Below are positions 1-7,859 of a DNA stretch of 64,000 nt, piece after piece. Position numbers and translations under genes: made by a program. The DNA is from PALSA-505 sp035308365. GTDB lineage: Bacteria; Actinomycetota; Actinomycetes; Streptosporangiales; Streptosporangiaceae. The notes under the pieces were generated by a model. The model made no database searches and was not told where the DNA came from. It saw only the letters and a program-made list of their open reading frames with translations. The first letter of the stretch is position 1; every line of letters begins with the position of its first letter. The stretch is from NCBI GenBank assembly GCA_035308365.1, contig DATGGU010000076.1, forward strand, positions 62,001 to 126,000, written 5' to 3'.

Positions 1-184
1 CAAGATCCTTCTAGCCGCGGCGGGGGGAGGGAAAGGCGCAAACGAGGAGCTGCGGGGCATCGCGAACCGGAAGCTGGCGCAAGTGACCACGGAGATCGAG
101 CGTGCGATCCGCATCAGGAATTGGCTGGAAAAGGCCGCCCACTGCGAGTGCCCGGATCTAGGCGAATGTGCCCTTTTCGGCTAA
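1..184 (+). CDS. MerR-family regulator, C-terminal fragment
   Basis: This open frame enters from the left edge and stops with TAA at 182-184, so only about the last 60 residues are visible. They form a charged, probably coiled-coil helix (ELRGIANRKLAQVTTEIERA) followed by a Cys-containing tail, HCECPDLGECALFG. That layout matches the dimerisation helix and Cys-rich tail of metal- or redox-sensing MerR regulators. The DNA-binding domain lies outside the window, so family assignment rests on the tail only. Confidence 0.55.
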   Translation, partial: KILLAAAGGGKGANEELRGIANRKLAQVTTEIERAIRIRNWLEKAAHCECPDLGECALFG

Positions 185-193
185 CCCGGTGAT

Positions 194-254
194 CCGGCGC
201 GCATAACGGCAGCCGTGCCGGGCCCCGTCCGGGCGCACTTCCCGGCGCGCATAA
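194..254. repeat. 13-bp direct repeat pair
   Basis: CCGGCGCGCATAA occurs perfectly at 194-206 and again at 242-254, 48 bp apart, in the gap between the MerR-like gene and the glucanase gene. It could be a paired protein-binding site. No further function can be read from the sequence. Confidence 0.5.
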
Positions 255-301
255 TGCGGGCCTGGCCGCGCCTGTCCTGGCGCCCTCAGCGCCGCGCCCT
301 C

Positions 302-343
302 CGTGATCACGACTTTAGGACGCTAACGCTCCTCGTGATCACG
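302..343. promoter_or_regulatory. Duplicated palindrome CGTGATCACG
   Basis: The perfect 10-bp palindrome CGTGATCACG is present at 302-311 and at 334-343, with centres 32 bp apart, about three helical turns. Because each copy is self-complementary, the two copies can also pair with each other, with AGGA/TCCT extending the stem around a short loop. It is either a double operator on one helix face or a hairpin (possible terminator of the upstream gene) in the leader of the secreted glucanase. Confidence 0.5.
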
Positions 344-369
344 AGGCGGTGCGAGGCCGGGCCGCCTGG

Positions 370-431
370 GATATTAACACCCCGTTCATGCACTCCGCGT
401 GATTTTAACACCTCATTCATAGACTCTGCGT
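370..431 (+). repeat. Tandem 31-bp imperfect repeat upstream of the GH16 gene
   Basis: Two 31-bp units lie head to tail at 370-400 and 401-431 and agree at 25 of 31 positions, sharing the cores TTAACACC and TTCAT and the end GCGT. They end about 58 bp before the glucanase start, over the likely promoter region. This is the pattern expected for a tandem operator controlling a secreted hydrolase gene. Confidence 0.55.
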
Positions 432-488
432 GTTCGTGACGTTACAGTCAGGATTAATTTGAAAGTATCTTTACAGTAAGGCTGAACG

Positions 489-1967
489 GTGGTGAGCGCG
501 ATGAGAGTGTTTCTGCAACGTCTTCGAGGGATCCCCAGGAGGGCACCGAGTTTGCCGCGTGCCCGGGGGCGCTGGCTGATGGCGACGGCTGTGCTCGCCG
601 TGCCGGCCGTCATCCTGACCGCACCGGGCGCGGCGACCGCCGCGCCGCACGCCATCTCGTCAGGCGCCCACGCGGCGGCGCTCAAGCCGCCGCACAGCCC
701 GGCGCCCCGCGTGCGGCCCGCTACGGTCGCGCAGGCCATCCAGCAGACCGCTACTCGCGCTGACGCCCAGCGGGACAGCGCTCCTCCTCCGCCGTCCGGC
801 TGGAGCACGGAGTTCAGCGACGACTTCAACGGCCCGGCGAGGACCCCACCCGGCTCCAGCTGGATGTACGACACCGGTCCCGGATCGAGCTTCGGCACCG
901 GCGAGATCGAGACCATGACGAACTCGACCAGCAACGGGTATCTGGACGGCAACGGGAACTTTGATATCACCGCGCTGGGCTCGGGCAACTCGTGGACGTC
1001 GGCGCGGATCCAGACGACCTCGGCCAACGTGGGCGCCCCAGCCGGTGGCGAACTGGAGGTGACCGCCTCCATCCAGCAGCCGAACCCGGGCGGCGGCCTT
1101 GGCTACTGGCCTGCGTTCTGGATGCTCGGCCCCGGCCAGTGGCCGGAGAACGGCGAAATCGACATCATGGAGGACGTCAACGCGCGGTCCCAGCTGTCCG
1201 GCACCGTGCACTGTGGCACCTACCCCGGTGGCCCGTGCAACGAGCCGAACGGCATCGGCAGCGGCCTGGTGGGCTGCGGCGGCTGCCAGACGGGCTACCA
1301 CACCTACACGATGATCCTCAACCGGACCAACCCATCGAATGAGTCGATCACCTTCTACCTGGACGGGAACGCCTACTTCACGGTGACCGAGGGCCAGGTG
1401 GGCACCTCGACCTGGCAGGCCGCGTTCGACCACAACCTGTCGATCATCTTCGACCTGGCGATGGGCGGCGGGTATCCCAACGGCGTCTGCGGCTGCACGA
1501 CGCCAACCGGCTCGACGACCTCGGGCGGCACGATGAGCGTCGACTACGTCGCGGCCTACCAGATGAACGGTGGCGGTGGCGGGAATCCCACCGGCCCGAT
1601 CACCGGCTACCAGGGCCTGTGCGTGGATGTTCGCGGTGCCAACACCGCGAACTTCACTCCCGTACAGGTCTACACCTGCAACGGAACCAACGCGCAGCAG
1701 TGGACCGTCGTGCAGGCGGGCAGCACGTTGCACGCGCTGGGCAAGTGCATGGACATCAATGGCGGTGGCACCGCCGACGGGACGACGGTGGACCTGTACG
1801 ACTGCAACAACACAGGTGCACAGGTGTTCATACCGGAGTCCAACGGCTCGCTGTACAACCCGCAATCCAGCAAGTGCCTGGACGACACCGGCTGGGGCGG
1901 ATCCGGCACCCAGTTGCAGATCTGGGACTGCACCGGCAACGCCAACCAGCGGTGGAATCTGCCCTGA
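489..1967 (+). CDS. Secreted GH16 beta-glucanase with C-terminal ricin-type lectin domain
   Basis: The 492-residue protein begins with a long basic, hydrophobic signal peptide (residues 1 to about 52, ending ATAAPHA). A GH16 jelly-roll domain covers about residues 105-360 with the catalytic motif EIDIMED (nucleophile E223, D225, acid/base E228), typical of endo-1,3(4)-beta-glucanases and laminarinases. A Gly/Pro linker leads to a CBM13/ricin-B trefoil at about 368-492 with QxW-type repeats (QQW, QVF, QRW). It probably cleaves fungal or plant beta-glucan outside the cell. AAGG at 478-481 supports the GTG at 489, though GTG 492 and ATG 501 are alternatives. The tandem repeat at 370-431 is the likely control region. 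Exact glucan specificity cannot be read. Confidence 0.9.
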   Translation: MVSAMRVFLQRLRGIPRRAPSLPRARGRWLMATAVLAVPAVILTAPGAATAAPHAISSGAHAAALKPPHSPAPRVRPATVAQAIQQTATRADAQRDSAPPPPSGWSTEFSDDFNGPARTPPGSSWMYDTGPGSSFGTGEIETMTNSTSNGYLDGNGNFDITALGSGNSWTSARIQTTSANVGAPAGGELEVTASIQQPNPGGGLGYWPAFWMLGPGQWPENGEIDIMEDVNARSQLSGTVHCGTYPGGPCNEPNGIGSGLVGCGGCQTGYHTYTMILNRTNPSNESITFYLDGNAYFTVTEGQVGTSTWQAAFDHNLSIIFDLAMGGGYPNGVCGCTTPTGSTTSGGTMSVDYVAAYQMNGGGGGNPTGPITGYQGLCVDVRGANTANFTPVQVYTCNGTNAQQWTVVQAGSTLHALGKCMDINGGGTADGTTVDLYDCNNTGAQVFIPESNGSLYNPQSSKCLDDTGWGGSGTQLQIWDCTGNANQRWNLP

Positions 1968-2014
1968 CGCCATGATCCAGATGCTCTGATAGAGCCTTAA
2001 CCCGGTACGGCGAA

Positions 2015-2059
2015 GACCCGGTCCGGTCGGCGGGAGACCCCCGGCGGCAGGACCGGGTC
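2015..2059. terminator. Bidirectional terminator between GH16 and pgi
   Basis: GACCCGGTCC at 2015-2024 pairs perfectly with GGACCGGGTC at 2050-2059 (10 bp), with a GC-rich loop. It lies between the convergent ends of the glucanase and glucose-6-phosphate isomerase genes and has no strong T tract, as is common in actinomycetes. Confidence 0.65.
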
Positions 2060-2063
2060 CTGA

Positions 2064-3698
2064 TCAGGCCTTGTGCTTGAGTGAGCGGTAGCGGCGGATC
2101 AGCGCGTTCGTCGACGAGTCGTGGTCCAGCTCCGGCTCGGTACTGCTCTCCAGCTGGGGGATGATCCGCTTGGCCAGGACCTTGCCCAGCTCGACGCCCC
2201 ACTGGTCGAAGGAGTCGATGTCCCAGATGACCCCCTGAGTGAACACGCTGTGCTCGTACAGGGCGATCAAGGATCCCAGGATCCTGGGCGTCAGGACCTC
2301 GGCCATCAGCACGTTGGTCGGGCGGTTGCCCTCCATGATGCGGTGCGGCACGACATGCGCGGGGGTGCCCTCGGCCCGCACCTCTTCCTCGGTCTTGCCG
2401 AATGCCAGCCCCTGGGCCTGGGCGAAGACGTTCGACGACAGGATGTCGTGGTGGTCGCGCAGCGGGTTGAGTGAGTTGGCGAAGGCGATCAGGTCGAGCG
2501 GGATCAGCTTCGTGCCCTGGTGGATGAGCTGATAGAAACTGTGCTGCCCGTTGGTGCCCGGCTCGCCCCAGTAGACCGCGCTGGTCTGGTAGTCCACGTG
2601 CCGCCCGTCCAGCGTGACGTGCTTGCCGTTGGACTCCATGGTGAGCTGCTGGAGGTAGGCCGGAAAGCGCTTCAGGTACTGGTCGTAGGGCATGACGCCG
2701 GCCGTCTCCGCACCGAAGAAATCGCCGTACCAGACTGCCAGCAGGCCCATCAGAACCGGAAGGTTGCGGTCCAGCGGGGCAGCCGCGAAGTGCTCGTCCA
2801 TGGCGTGGAACCCGGCCAGCAGCTCGGCGAAGCCGTCCGGGCCGAGGGCCAGCATGGTGGACAGGCCGATGGCCGAATCCATCGAGTAGCGGCCACCCAC
2901 CCAGTCCCAGAAGCCGAACATGTTGGCCGTGTCGATGCCGAACTCGGAGACCAGCTTGGCGTTGGTGGACACCGCGACGAAGTGCTTGGCCACGGCGGCC
3001 TCGTCGCCGAGCCCCCCGACGATCCAGTCGCGGGCGGAGGTCGCGTTGGTGAGCGTCTCAATGGTGCCGAACGTCTTGGATGAGATGATGAACAGTGTCT
3101 CGCCGGCGGACAGGTCCCTGGTCGCCTCCACGAAGTCGGTGGAGTCCACGTTGGAGACGAACCGGAAGGTCATGTCCCGGTCGGTGTAGTGGCGCAGCGC
3201 TTCGTAGGCCATCACCGGGCCGAGGTCGGAGCCGCCGATGCCGATGTTGACCACGTTGCGGATCCGCTTGCCGGTGTGCCCTTTCCACTCCCCGGAGCGC
3301 ACCCGGACCGAGAAATCGCGCATCCGGTCCAGCACCTCGTGCACCTCGCGGACGACGTCGGTGCCGTCCACCAGCAGCGATGCCTCGCGAGGCATCCGCA
3401 GTGCCACGTGCAGCACGGCCCGGTCCTCGGAGACGTTGATGTGCTCACCACGGAACATCTGGTCCCGCCGCTCCGGCACGCCGGACTCCGCCGCCAGGTC
3501 CACCAGCAGCCGCATGGTCTCGTCGGTGACCCGGTTCTTGGAGTAGTCCAGGTAGAGGCCGGCCGCCTCGGCGGTCAGCCGTTCCCCGCGGCCTGGGTCG
3601 TCGGCGAACAGCTCCCGCAGGTGGCGGCCGGCGATCTCGGCGTGATGGCGCTCGAGCGCCTGCCAGGCCTTGCGCTGCCGCAACGGCGTCCCGGGCAT
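2064..3698 (-). CDS. pgi: Glucose-6-phosphate isomerase
   Basis: A 544-residue cytosolic enzyme that interconverts glucose 6-phosphate and fructose 6-phosphate in glycolysis and gluconeogenesis. The length is normal for the family. Diagnostic motifs are visible: IGIGGSDLGP near residue 150, the signature DWVGGRYS, the active-site stretch GEPGTNGQHSFYQL, and the C-terminal signature FDQWGVELGKVLA. An AAGGAG ribosome-binding site lies 8 nt before the ATG at 3698. It is transcribed alone, convergent to the glucanase and divergent from the helicase gene. Confidence 0.97.
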   Translation of the reverse strand: MPGTPLRQRKAWQALERHHAEIAGRHLRELFADDPGRGERLTAEAAGLYLDYSKNRVTDETMRLLVDLAAESGVPERRDQMFRGEHINVSEDRAVLHVALRMPREASLLVDGTDVVREVHEVLDRMRDFSVRVRSGEWKGHTGKRIRNVVNIGIGGSDLGPVMAYEALRHYTDRDMTFRFVSNVDSTDFVEATRDLSAGETLFIISSKTFGTIETLTNATSARDWIVGGLGDEAAVAKHFVAVSTNAKLVSEFGIDTANMFGFWDWVGGRYSMDSAIGLSTMLALGPDGFAELLAGFHAMDEHFAAAPLDRNLPVLMGLLAVWYGDFFGAETAGVMPYDQYLKRFPAYLQQLTMESNGKHVTLDGRHVDYQTSAVYWGEPGTNGQHSFYQLIHQGTKLIPLDLIAFANSLNPLRDHHDILSSNVFAQAQGLAFGKTEEEVRAEGTPAHVVPHRIMEGNRPTNVLMAEVLTPRILGSLIALYEHSVFTQGVIWDIDSFDQWGVELGKVLAKRIIPQLESSTEPELDHDSSTNALIRRYRSLKHKA

Positions 3699-3844
3699 GT
3701 CCTCGTCTCCTTAGCTCGATTCCGCGTGCTGCTCTCCCCGCACGGCAGTATCCCAGCACACCGGTCCCGGCCGGCTGGGAGCCGTGTGAGAATGCCGACG
3801 CCCGGTCTGGCCTGCGGTGCGGGGCCGGCCGGGCCCGCCGCTGG

Positions 3845-3850
3845 TAGCCT
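3845..3850 (+). promoter_or_regulatory. -10 box of a probable leaderless helicase transcript
   Basis: TAGCCT matches the actinobacterial TANNNT -10 consensus and ends 9 nt before the GTG at 3860. No ribosome-binding site precedes that codon. This suggests a transcript that starts at or next to the start codon. No clear -35 box is visible. Confidence 0.4.
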
Positions 3851-3859
3851 CTCGGCCTT

Positions 3860-5626
3860 GTGGGTGTCCCGCTGACCATGCCGCAGACCGGCGGCGCCGC
3901 CTCCGCATCCGTACGGCGACAGGATCTGCTGGCTTCACTGCGGAGCTGGCAGAAGCAGGCCTTTGACGAGTACTTCCGGCAGCCCAGACGCGACTTCCTG
4001 CTGGTCGCGACCCCTGGAGCAGGGAAGACGGCCTATGCGCTGACGGTCGCGGCCGAGCTGCTGGCCCGGCGTGAGGTCGCCTCGGTCACCGTGGTCACGC
4101 CGACCGAGCACCTGAAGCACCAGTGGGCGCAGTCAGCGCATCGGCTCGGCATCCCGCTGGACTCCGCCTACCGCAACTCCCAGGGCCGGGCGTCCGCCGA
4201 CTTCACCGGGGTCGCGGTGACCTACGCCCAGGTGGCGGCCCATCCCGCGTTGCACAGGCAGCGCACCGAGAACCGGCGCACCCTGGTGATCTTCGATGAG
4301 ATCCATCATGCCGGCGACGCATTGTCCTGGGGCGATGCGATCAGGGAGGCATTCGGCCCGGCCCGGCGGCGGCTCGCCCTCACCGGGACGCCTTTTCGCA
4401 GCGACGCCAACCCGATCCCGTTCGTCACCTACACAGAGGAAGCCGACGGCGGCAGGCGCAGCTCGTCCGACTACGTCTATGGTTATGGCCCCGGCCTCGA
4501 GGACGGCGTCGTCCGGCCGGTGATCTTCCTGGCCTACTCGGGCGAGATGCGCTGGCAGACCAGGGCCGGGGACGAACTCAGCTCAACCCTGGGCGCGCCG
4601 ATGACCCAGGACCAGCTCGCCCACGCCTGGCGGACTGCGCTGAACCCGGAGGGCGAATGGATCGGCCGGGTAATCGAGGCGGCCGACCGGCGGCTCACCG
4701 AGGTCCGCCGGGGCATGCCGGACGCGGCCGGCCTGGTGATTGCCAGCGACCACGAGGCCGCCCGGGCCTACGCCGGAGTGCTGCGCCGGGTTACCGGGAC
4801 CCGCCCGGTCGTGGTTCTCTCCGACGAGGCGGCGGCCAGCAAGAAGATCGCCAGCTTCGCGAACTCGGACGGCCGGTGGATGGTCGCCGTCCGGATGGTC
4901 TCCGAGGGGGTGGACATCCCCCGGCTGGCCGTCGGCGTGTACGCGACGAGCGTGAGCACGGCGCTGTATTTCGCCCAGGCGGTCGGCAGGTTCGTGCGGG
5001 CGCGCAAGCGTGGCGAGACCGCCTCGGTGTTCCTGCCGTCCATCCCGGTCCTGCTCGGCTTCGCCGCCGAACTGGAGGCCGAACGGGACCACGTGCTGGC
5101 CGGCCGCGAGGAGACGGCCGAGGAGCGGGAGTTCGCCGAGGCGCAGCGCCAGCGGGACACACCCGGCACGTTCGACGAGCCGGCCTTCAAGCCGCTGGAA
5201 GCGTCGGCCCATTTCGACCGGGCGCTCTATGACGGCGGCGAGTTCGGCACATCGGCCGAGGAAGAAGACTTCATCGGGCTGCCGGGGCTGCTCGCCCCGG
5301 AGCAGGTCGCGCTGCTGCTGCGCAAGCGGCAGGCCGAGCAGGTCAGCAAGCGGGCCAAACGAGGCGCTGGCGGCCCCGCCGGACTGTTGGGGACGGTGCC
5401 TGCACAGACACCGGCCCCGCCTGCGACCACCCGCGAGGCGCTGGCTTCGCTGCGCAAGGAGCTGAATGGCCTGATCGCTGCCAGGCATCATCTGACCGGG
5501 CAACCGCACGCGGTGATTCACCGGGCGCTGCGGCAGGCCTGCGGAGGGCCGCCGCTGCCGGAGGCTACCGCCGAGCAGATCCGGGCGCGTATCGACACCA
5601 TTCGACGGTGGGCCGCCGCGAACTGA
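3860..5626 (+). CDS. DEAD/DEAH-box superfamily 2 helicase
   Basis: The 588-residue protein carries the SF2 helicase motifs in order: Walker A ATPGAGKT near residue 50, motif II as DEIHHAG, motif III LTGTPFRS, motif V EGVDIPRL and motif VI QAVGRFVRAR. It should be an ATP-dependent nucleic-acid translocase; the substrate is unknown. The C-terminal third is charged and helical, with no nuclease or Zn domain that I recognise. A -10 box just upstream supports the GTG start; ATG 3878 is the alternative. The next gene is separate, with its own promoter. Confidence 0.88.
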   Translation: MGVPLTMPQTGGAASASVRRQDLLASLRSWQKQAFDEYFRQPRRDFLLVATPGAGKTAYALTVAAELLARREVASVTVVTPTEHLKHQWAQSAHRLGIPLDSAYRNSQGRASADFTGVAVTYAQVAAHPALHRQRTENRRTLVIFDEIHHAGDALSWGDAIREAFGPARRRLALTGTPFRSDANPIPFVTYTEEADGGRRSSSDYVYGYGPGLEDGVVRPVIFLAYSGEMRWQTRAGDELSSTLGAPMTQDQLAHAWRTALNPEGEWIGRVIEAADRRLTEVRRGMPDAAGLVIASDHEAARAYAGVLRRVTGTRPVVVLSDEAAASKKIASFANSDGRWMVAVRMVSEGVDIPRLAVGVYATSVSTALYFAQAVGRFVRARKRGETASVFLPSIPVLLGFAAELEAERDHVLAGREETAEEREFAEAQRQRDTPGTFDEPAFKPLEASAHFDRALYDGGEFGTSAEEEDFIGLPGLLAPEQVALLLRKRQAEQVSKRAKRGAGGPAGLLGTVPAQTPAPPATTREALASLRKELNGLIAARHHLTGQPHAVIHRALRQACGGPPLPEATAEQIRARIDTIRRWAAAN

Positions 5627-5701
5627 GAAGTCTGCTCGATGGCGTGGCGGGCGCCCCGGGGGCCGGGCACTCCGTTGGCAGCGGTGAGTAAACCGTGACG
5701 G

Positions 5702-5728
5702 TGTTACCTCGGTGAAGCCTGTCGCGTC
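5702..5728 (+). promoter_or_regulatory. Candidate ECF41-type promoter
   Basis: TGTTACC at 5702-5708 and CGTC at 5725-5728 are separated by exactly 16 bp. The published ECF41 consensus is TGTCACA, 16 bp, CGTC. The site lies directly upstream of an ECF41-type sigma factor gene, as expected for autoregulation. Two of the seven -35 bases differ from consensus. Confidence 0.6.
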
Positions 5729-5751
5729 ACTGTGGTGAGGGGAAGGTGACG

Positions 5752-6627
5752 ATGGACGCTGAGCGAGTGCTGGCGGAGGAGTTTGAAGGCCACCGGGGGC
5801 GGCTGCGGGCGGTGGCTTACCGGATGCTCGGGTCGGCCAGTGAGGCCGAGGATGCGGTGCAGGAGGCGTGGCTGCGGCTGAGCCGTGTTGACACGGCCGG
5901 TGTGGAGAACCTGAGCGGGTGGCTGACGACCGTGGTCGGGCGGGTGTGCCTGGACATGCTGCGTTCGCGCAGGGCGCGACGGGAGGAACCGCACGGCGAG
6001 CACGAGCCGGATCAGGTGCCAGCCACCGGGCCCGGGGCAGATCCGGAGCGCGAGGCGCTGCTGGCCGACTCGGTCGGCATGGCCATGCTGGTGGTGCTGG
6101 ACACGCTGGGCCCGGCCGAACGGGTCGCGTTCGTGCTGCATGACATGTTCGCGGTGCCGTTCGGGGACATCGGGGTGATCCTCGACCGCTCGCCGGAGGC
6201 CGCGAAGCAGCTCGCCAGCCGGGCCCGCCGCCGGGTGCAGGGGGCGGACGCGGCGGGCAGCGGGGATCCGGCCGTGCAGCGCAGGGTCGTCAGCGCGTTC
6301 CTGGCCGCCTCGCGCAACGGTGACTTCGAGGCGCTGCTGACCATATTGGCGCCGGACGTCGTGGTCCGGGCCGATGCCACGGCCGTAGCGCTCGGTGCAG
6401 CGGCCGAGGTCCGGGGTGCGGCGGAGGCGGTCGCCTGGTTCTCCGGCCGAGCCAGGGGGGCGAAGCTGGCCCTGGTGGATCAGGTTGCCGGGGCGGCGTG
6501 GGTGGCCGGCGGCCGGCCGCGCGTGGTGTTCAGCTTCACGGTCGCCGACGGGAAGATCGCCACGATCGACCTGCTCGGCAACCCGGCGCGGCTGGCCGGG
6601 ATGGACCTGGTCATCCTGGAGTCCTGA
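5752..6627 (+). CDS. ECF41-family RNA polymerase sigma factor
   Basis: The 291-residue protein has sigma region 2 (about residues 8-75, YRMLGSASEAEDAVQEAWLRL), sigma region 4 (about 110-165) and a C-terminal SnoaL-like extension of about 120 residues, the hallmark of ECF41 factors. In that group the extension replaces a separate anti-sigma factor, with DGKI and NPDKL motifs. Here DGKI is intact, while the second motif reads NPARL. GGGGAAGG 5 nt before ATG 5752 makes this start better than GTG 5746. No carboxymuconolactone-decarboxylase/oxidoreductase/epimerase partner gene, the usual ECF41 neighbour, is present here. Confidence 0.88.
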   Translation: MDAERVLAEEFEGHRGRLRAVAYRMLGSASEAEDAVQEAWLRLSRVDTAGVENLSGWLTTVVGRVCLDMLRSRRARREEPHGEHEPDQVPATGPGADPEREALLADSVGMAMLVVLDTLGPAERVAFVLHDMFAVPFGDIGVILDRSPEAAKQLASRARRRVQGADAAGSGDPAVQRRVVSAFLAASRNGDFEALLTILAPDVVVRADATAVALGAAAEVRGAAEAVAWFSGRARGAKLALVDQVAGAAWVAGGRPRVVFSFTVADGKIATIDLLGNPARLAGMDLVILES

Positions 6628-6655
6628 CACCTCCGCCGGCCCGTCCCGCCCACCC

Positions 6656-6723
6656 GTCAAGGCGGTCGATGTGGGTTTCGTCCGCCTCAGGTGGGTGTCG
6701 ATGTGGGCATCGACCGCCTTGAC
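6656..6723. repeat. 16-bp perfect inverted repeat with GTCGATG motifs
   Basis: GTCAAGGCGGTCGATG at 6656-6671 is the exact reverse complement of the 16 bp at 6708-6723, with a 36-bp spacer. A further GTCGATG lies at 6697-6703. The right arm runs into the start of the next reading frame. The same motif recurs in hairpins at 55618-55674, which suggests a small dispersed repeat. Confidence 0.6.
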
Positions 6724-7392
6724 GCGCTGACTTTCATCCAGCACAGCGGTTACATCGACGTCATCGTGCGTAACGTGGTCACCGACGCGAAGGTCTACCG
6801 CGCCGAGTTCGCCGCGCACCACCTGAACATCACCCTCTCCTTCGTCCCGGTGTCGCCGTCCCTGGTCGGCACGCTGGTCTACGCCGGCGGGAGCGGCAAC
6901 AGCGCCGGCCAGATAAAGACGATCACCGCCAAGGGGCGCTGCTGGACCGGTGGCGGCGGTTACGAATGCCCGGTGGGGATCAGGATCCCGGCCGGGTTCC
7001 ACGGCCGGGCCCAGTTCACCTTCGGCCGCGCGGCCAGGCCCGGTGAGCAGTACGAGAGCACGGGCTCGGTGACGGCGCGTGGCGAGGCCATGCACGGCCT
7101 GAGCTACCAGGGCAAGACCGTCGCCGCCGTGCTGGCCACGCTGGCCGCGCGGCACGTCACGGTCGCGCAATACCGCTACCAGGGAGCCAACCAGGACATG
7201 TGCGGGACGCTGCCCGGGCACATCCCGGGCGGCTGGCTGGTCAACAACGCCGACCCCTGGGCGCCCGGCCAGGTCCTGCTCTGGGTCGGCCCGCCAGCCA
7301 GGGGAACCCAGCCGCGCTGCGCCAGCAATGGGATCCAGGCGCCCGTCCCCAAGGCGTCTCCCACCGGCGTGGTCCCGTCGCCCGCTGGTTAA
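6691..7392 (+). CDS. Hypothetical protein resembling an exported domain without its signal segment
   Basis: A 233-residue protein of unknown function. The body has the look of an extracytoplasmic beta-rich domain, with four Cys residues (RCWTGGGGYECP, DMCG and RCAS) and a Pro/Ser-rich tail. There is no signal peptide or membrane helix before it. The first residues (MGVDVGIDRL) are encoded by the inverted repeat at 6656-6723, so the native N-terminus may have been cut off by that element. No good ribosome-binding site precedes GTG 6691. It may therefore be a 5'-truncated, non-functional gene. Confidence 0.5.
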   Translation: MGVDVGIDRLDALTFIQHSGYIDVIVRNVVTDAKVYRAEFAAHHLNITLSFVPVSPSLVGTLVYAGGSGNSAGQIKTITAKGRCWTGGGGYECPVGIRIPAGFHGRAQFTFGRAARPGEQYESTGSVTARGEAMHGLSYQGKTVAAVLATLAARHVTVAQYRYQGANQDMCGTLPGHIPGGWLVNNADPWAPGQVLLWVGPPARGTQPRCASNGIQAPVPKASPTGVVPSPAG

Positions 7393-7423
7393 CCCTCCGT
7401 TGCCGTCGCCCGCGGCGCAATTG

Positions 7424-7456
7424 TCTCTTGCACTTCGGCCGGACGTCTGCAAGAGA
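7424..7456 (+). terminator. Hairpin terminator-like structure
   Basis: TCTCTTGCA at 7424-7432 pairs perfectly with TGCAAGAGA at 7448-7456 around a 15-nt loop, followed by TCTTCTT. It lies 32 bp after the stop of the preceding gene and suits a rho-independent terminator. Confidence 0.55.
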
Positions 7457-7577
7457 TCTTCTTAGCGGCCCCGGAAAGATCTACTGTTGCCGTTGCGGCC
7501 ATGTTAGACAAGCGTCGAATCAGCCGGGCATGGCCGGTGGACCTGGGCACGGTCTCACGGGGTATGGGGGTTGCACC

Positions 7578-7799
7578 ATGGCGGACAACGCCGGGCGCGC
7601 CAAGCATGAGCTGAAGGGGCAGCGACGGGCAGTGAGCAAGCACGTCGAGGAGTACAGGCGGCATGCACGGGCGCACTCGCCGGAGAAGGATTCCGCACTG
7701 AGGACGATCAAGATCGCTCAACGGCACATCGCCAGGCTGAAGTCGGCACATCCCAGCCTGAGCAGCGACTGTTCCTGGGAGGACAACTGGCGCCCCTGA
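7578..7799 (+). CDS. Small charged hypothetical protein
   Basis: A 73-residue protein, strongly charged and probably mostly helical (KHELKGQRRAVSKHVEEYRR and similar), ending CSWEDNWRP. No signal peptide, membrane helix or known motif is visible. The ATG at 7578 follows a G-rich tract, but the ribosome-binding site is imperfect. GC-rich third positions and the convergent position next to the regulator gene support a real gene. Function unknown. Confidence 0.55.
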   Translation: MADNAGRAKHELKGQRRAVSKHVEEYRRHARAHSPEKDSALRTIKIAQRHIARLKSAHPSLSSDCSWEDNWRP

Positions 7800-7859
7800 G
7801 GACGGGGCTCCGGATGGCAGCCGCCCTCAGGGAGCTTGCGCCGCGCGGCCCGCATACCG

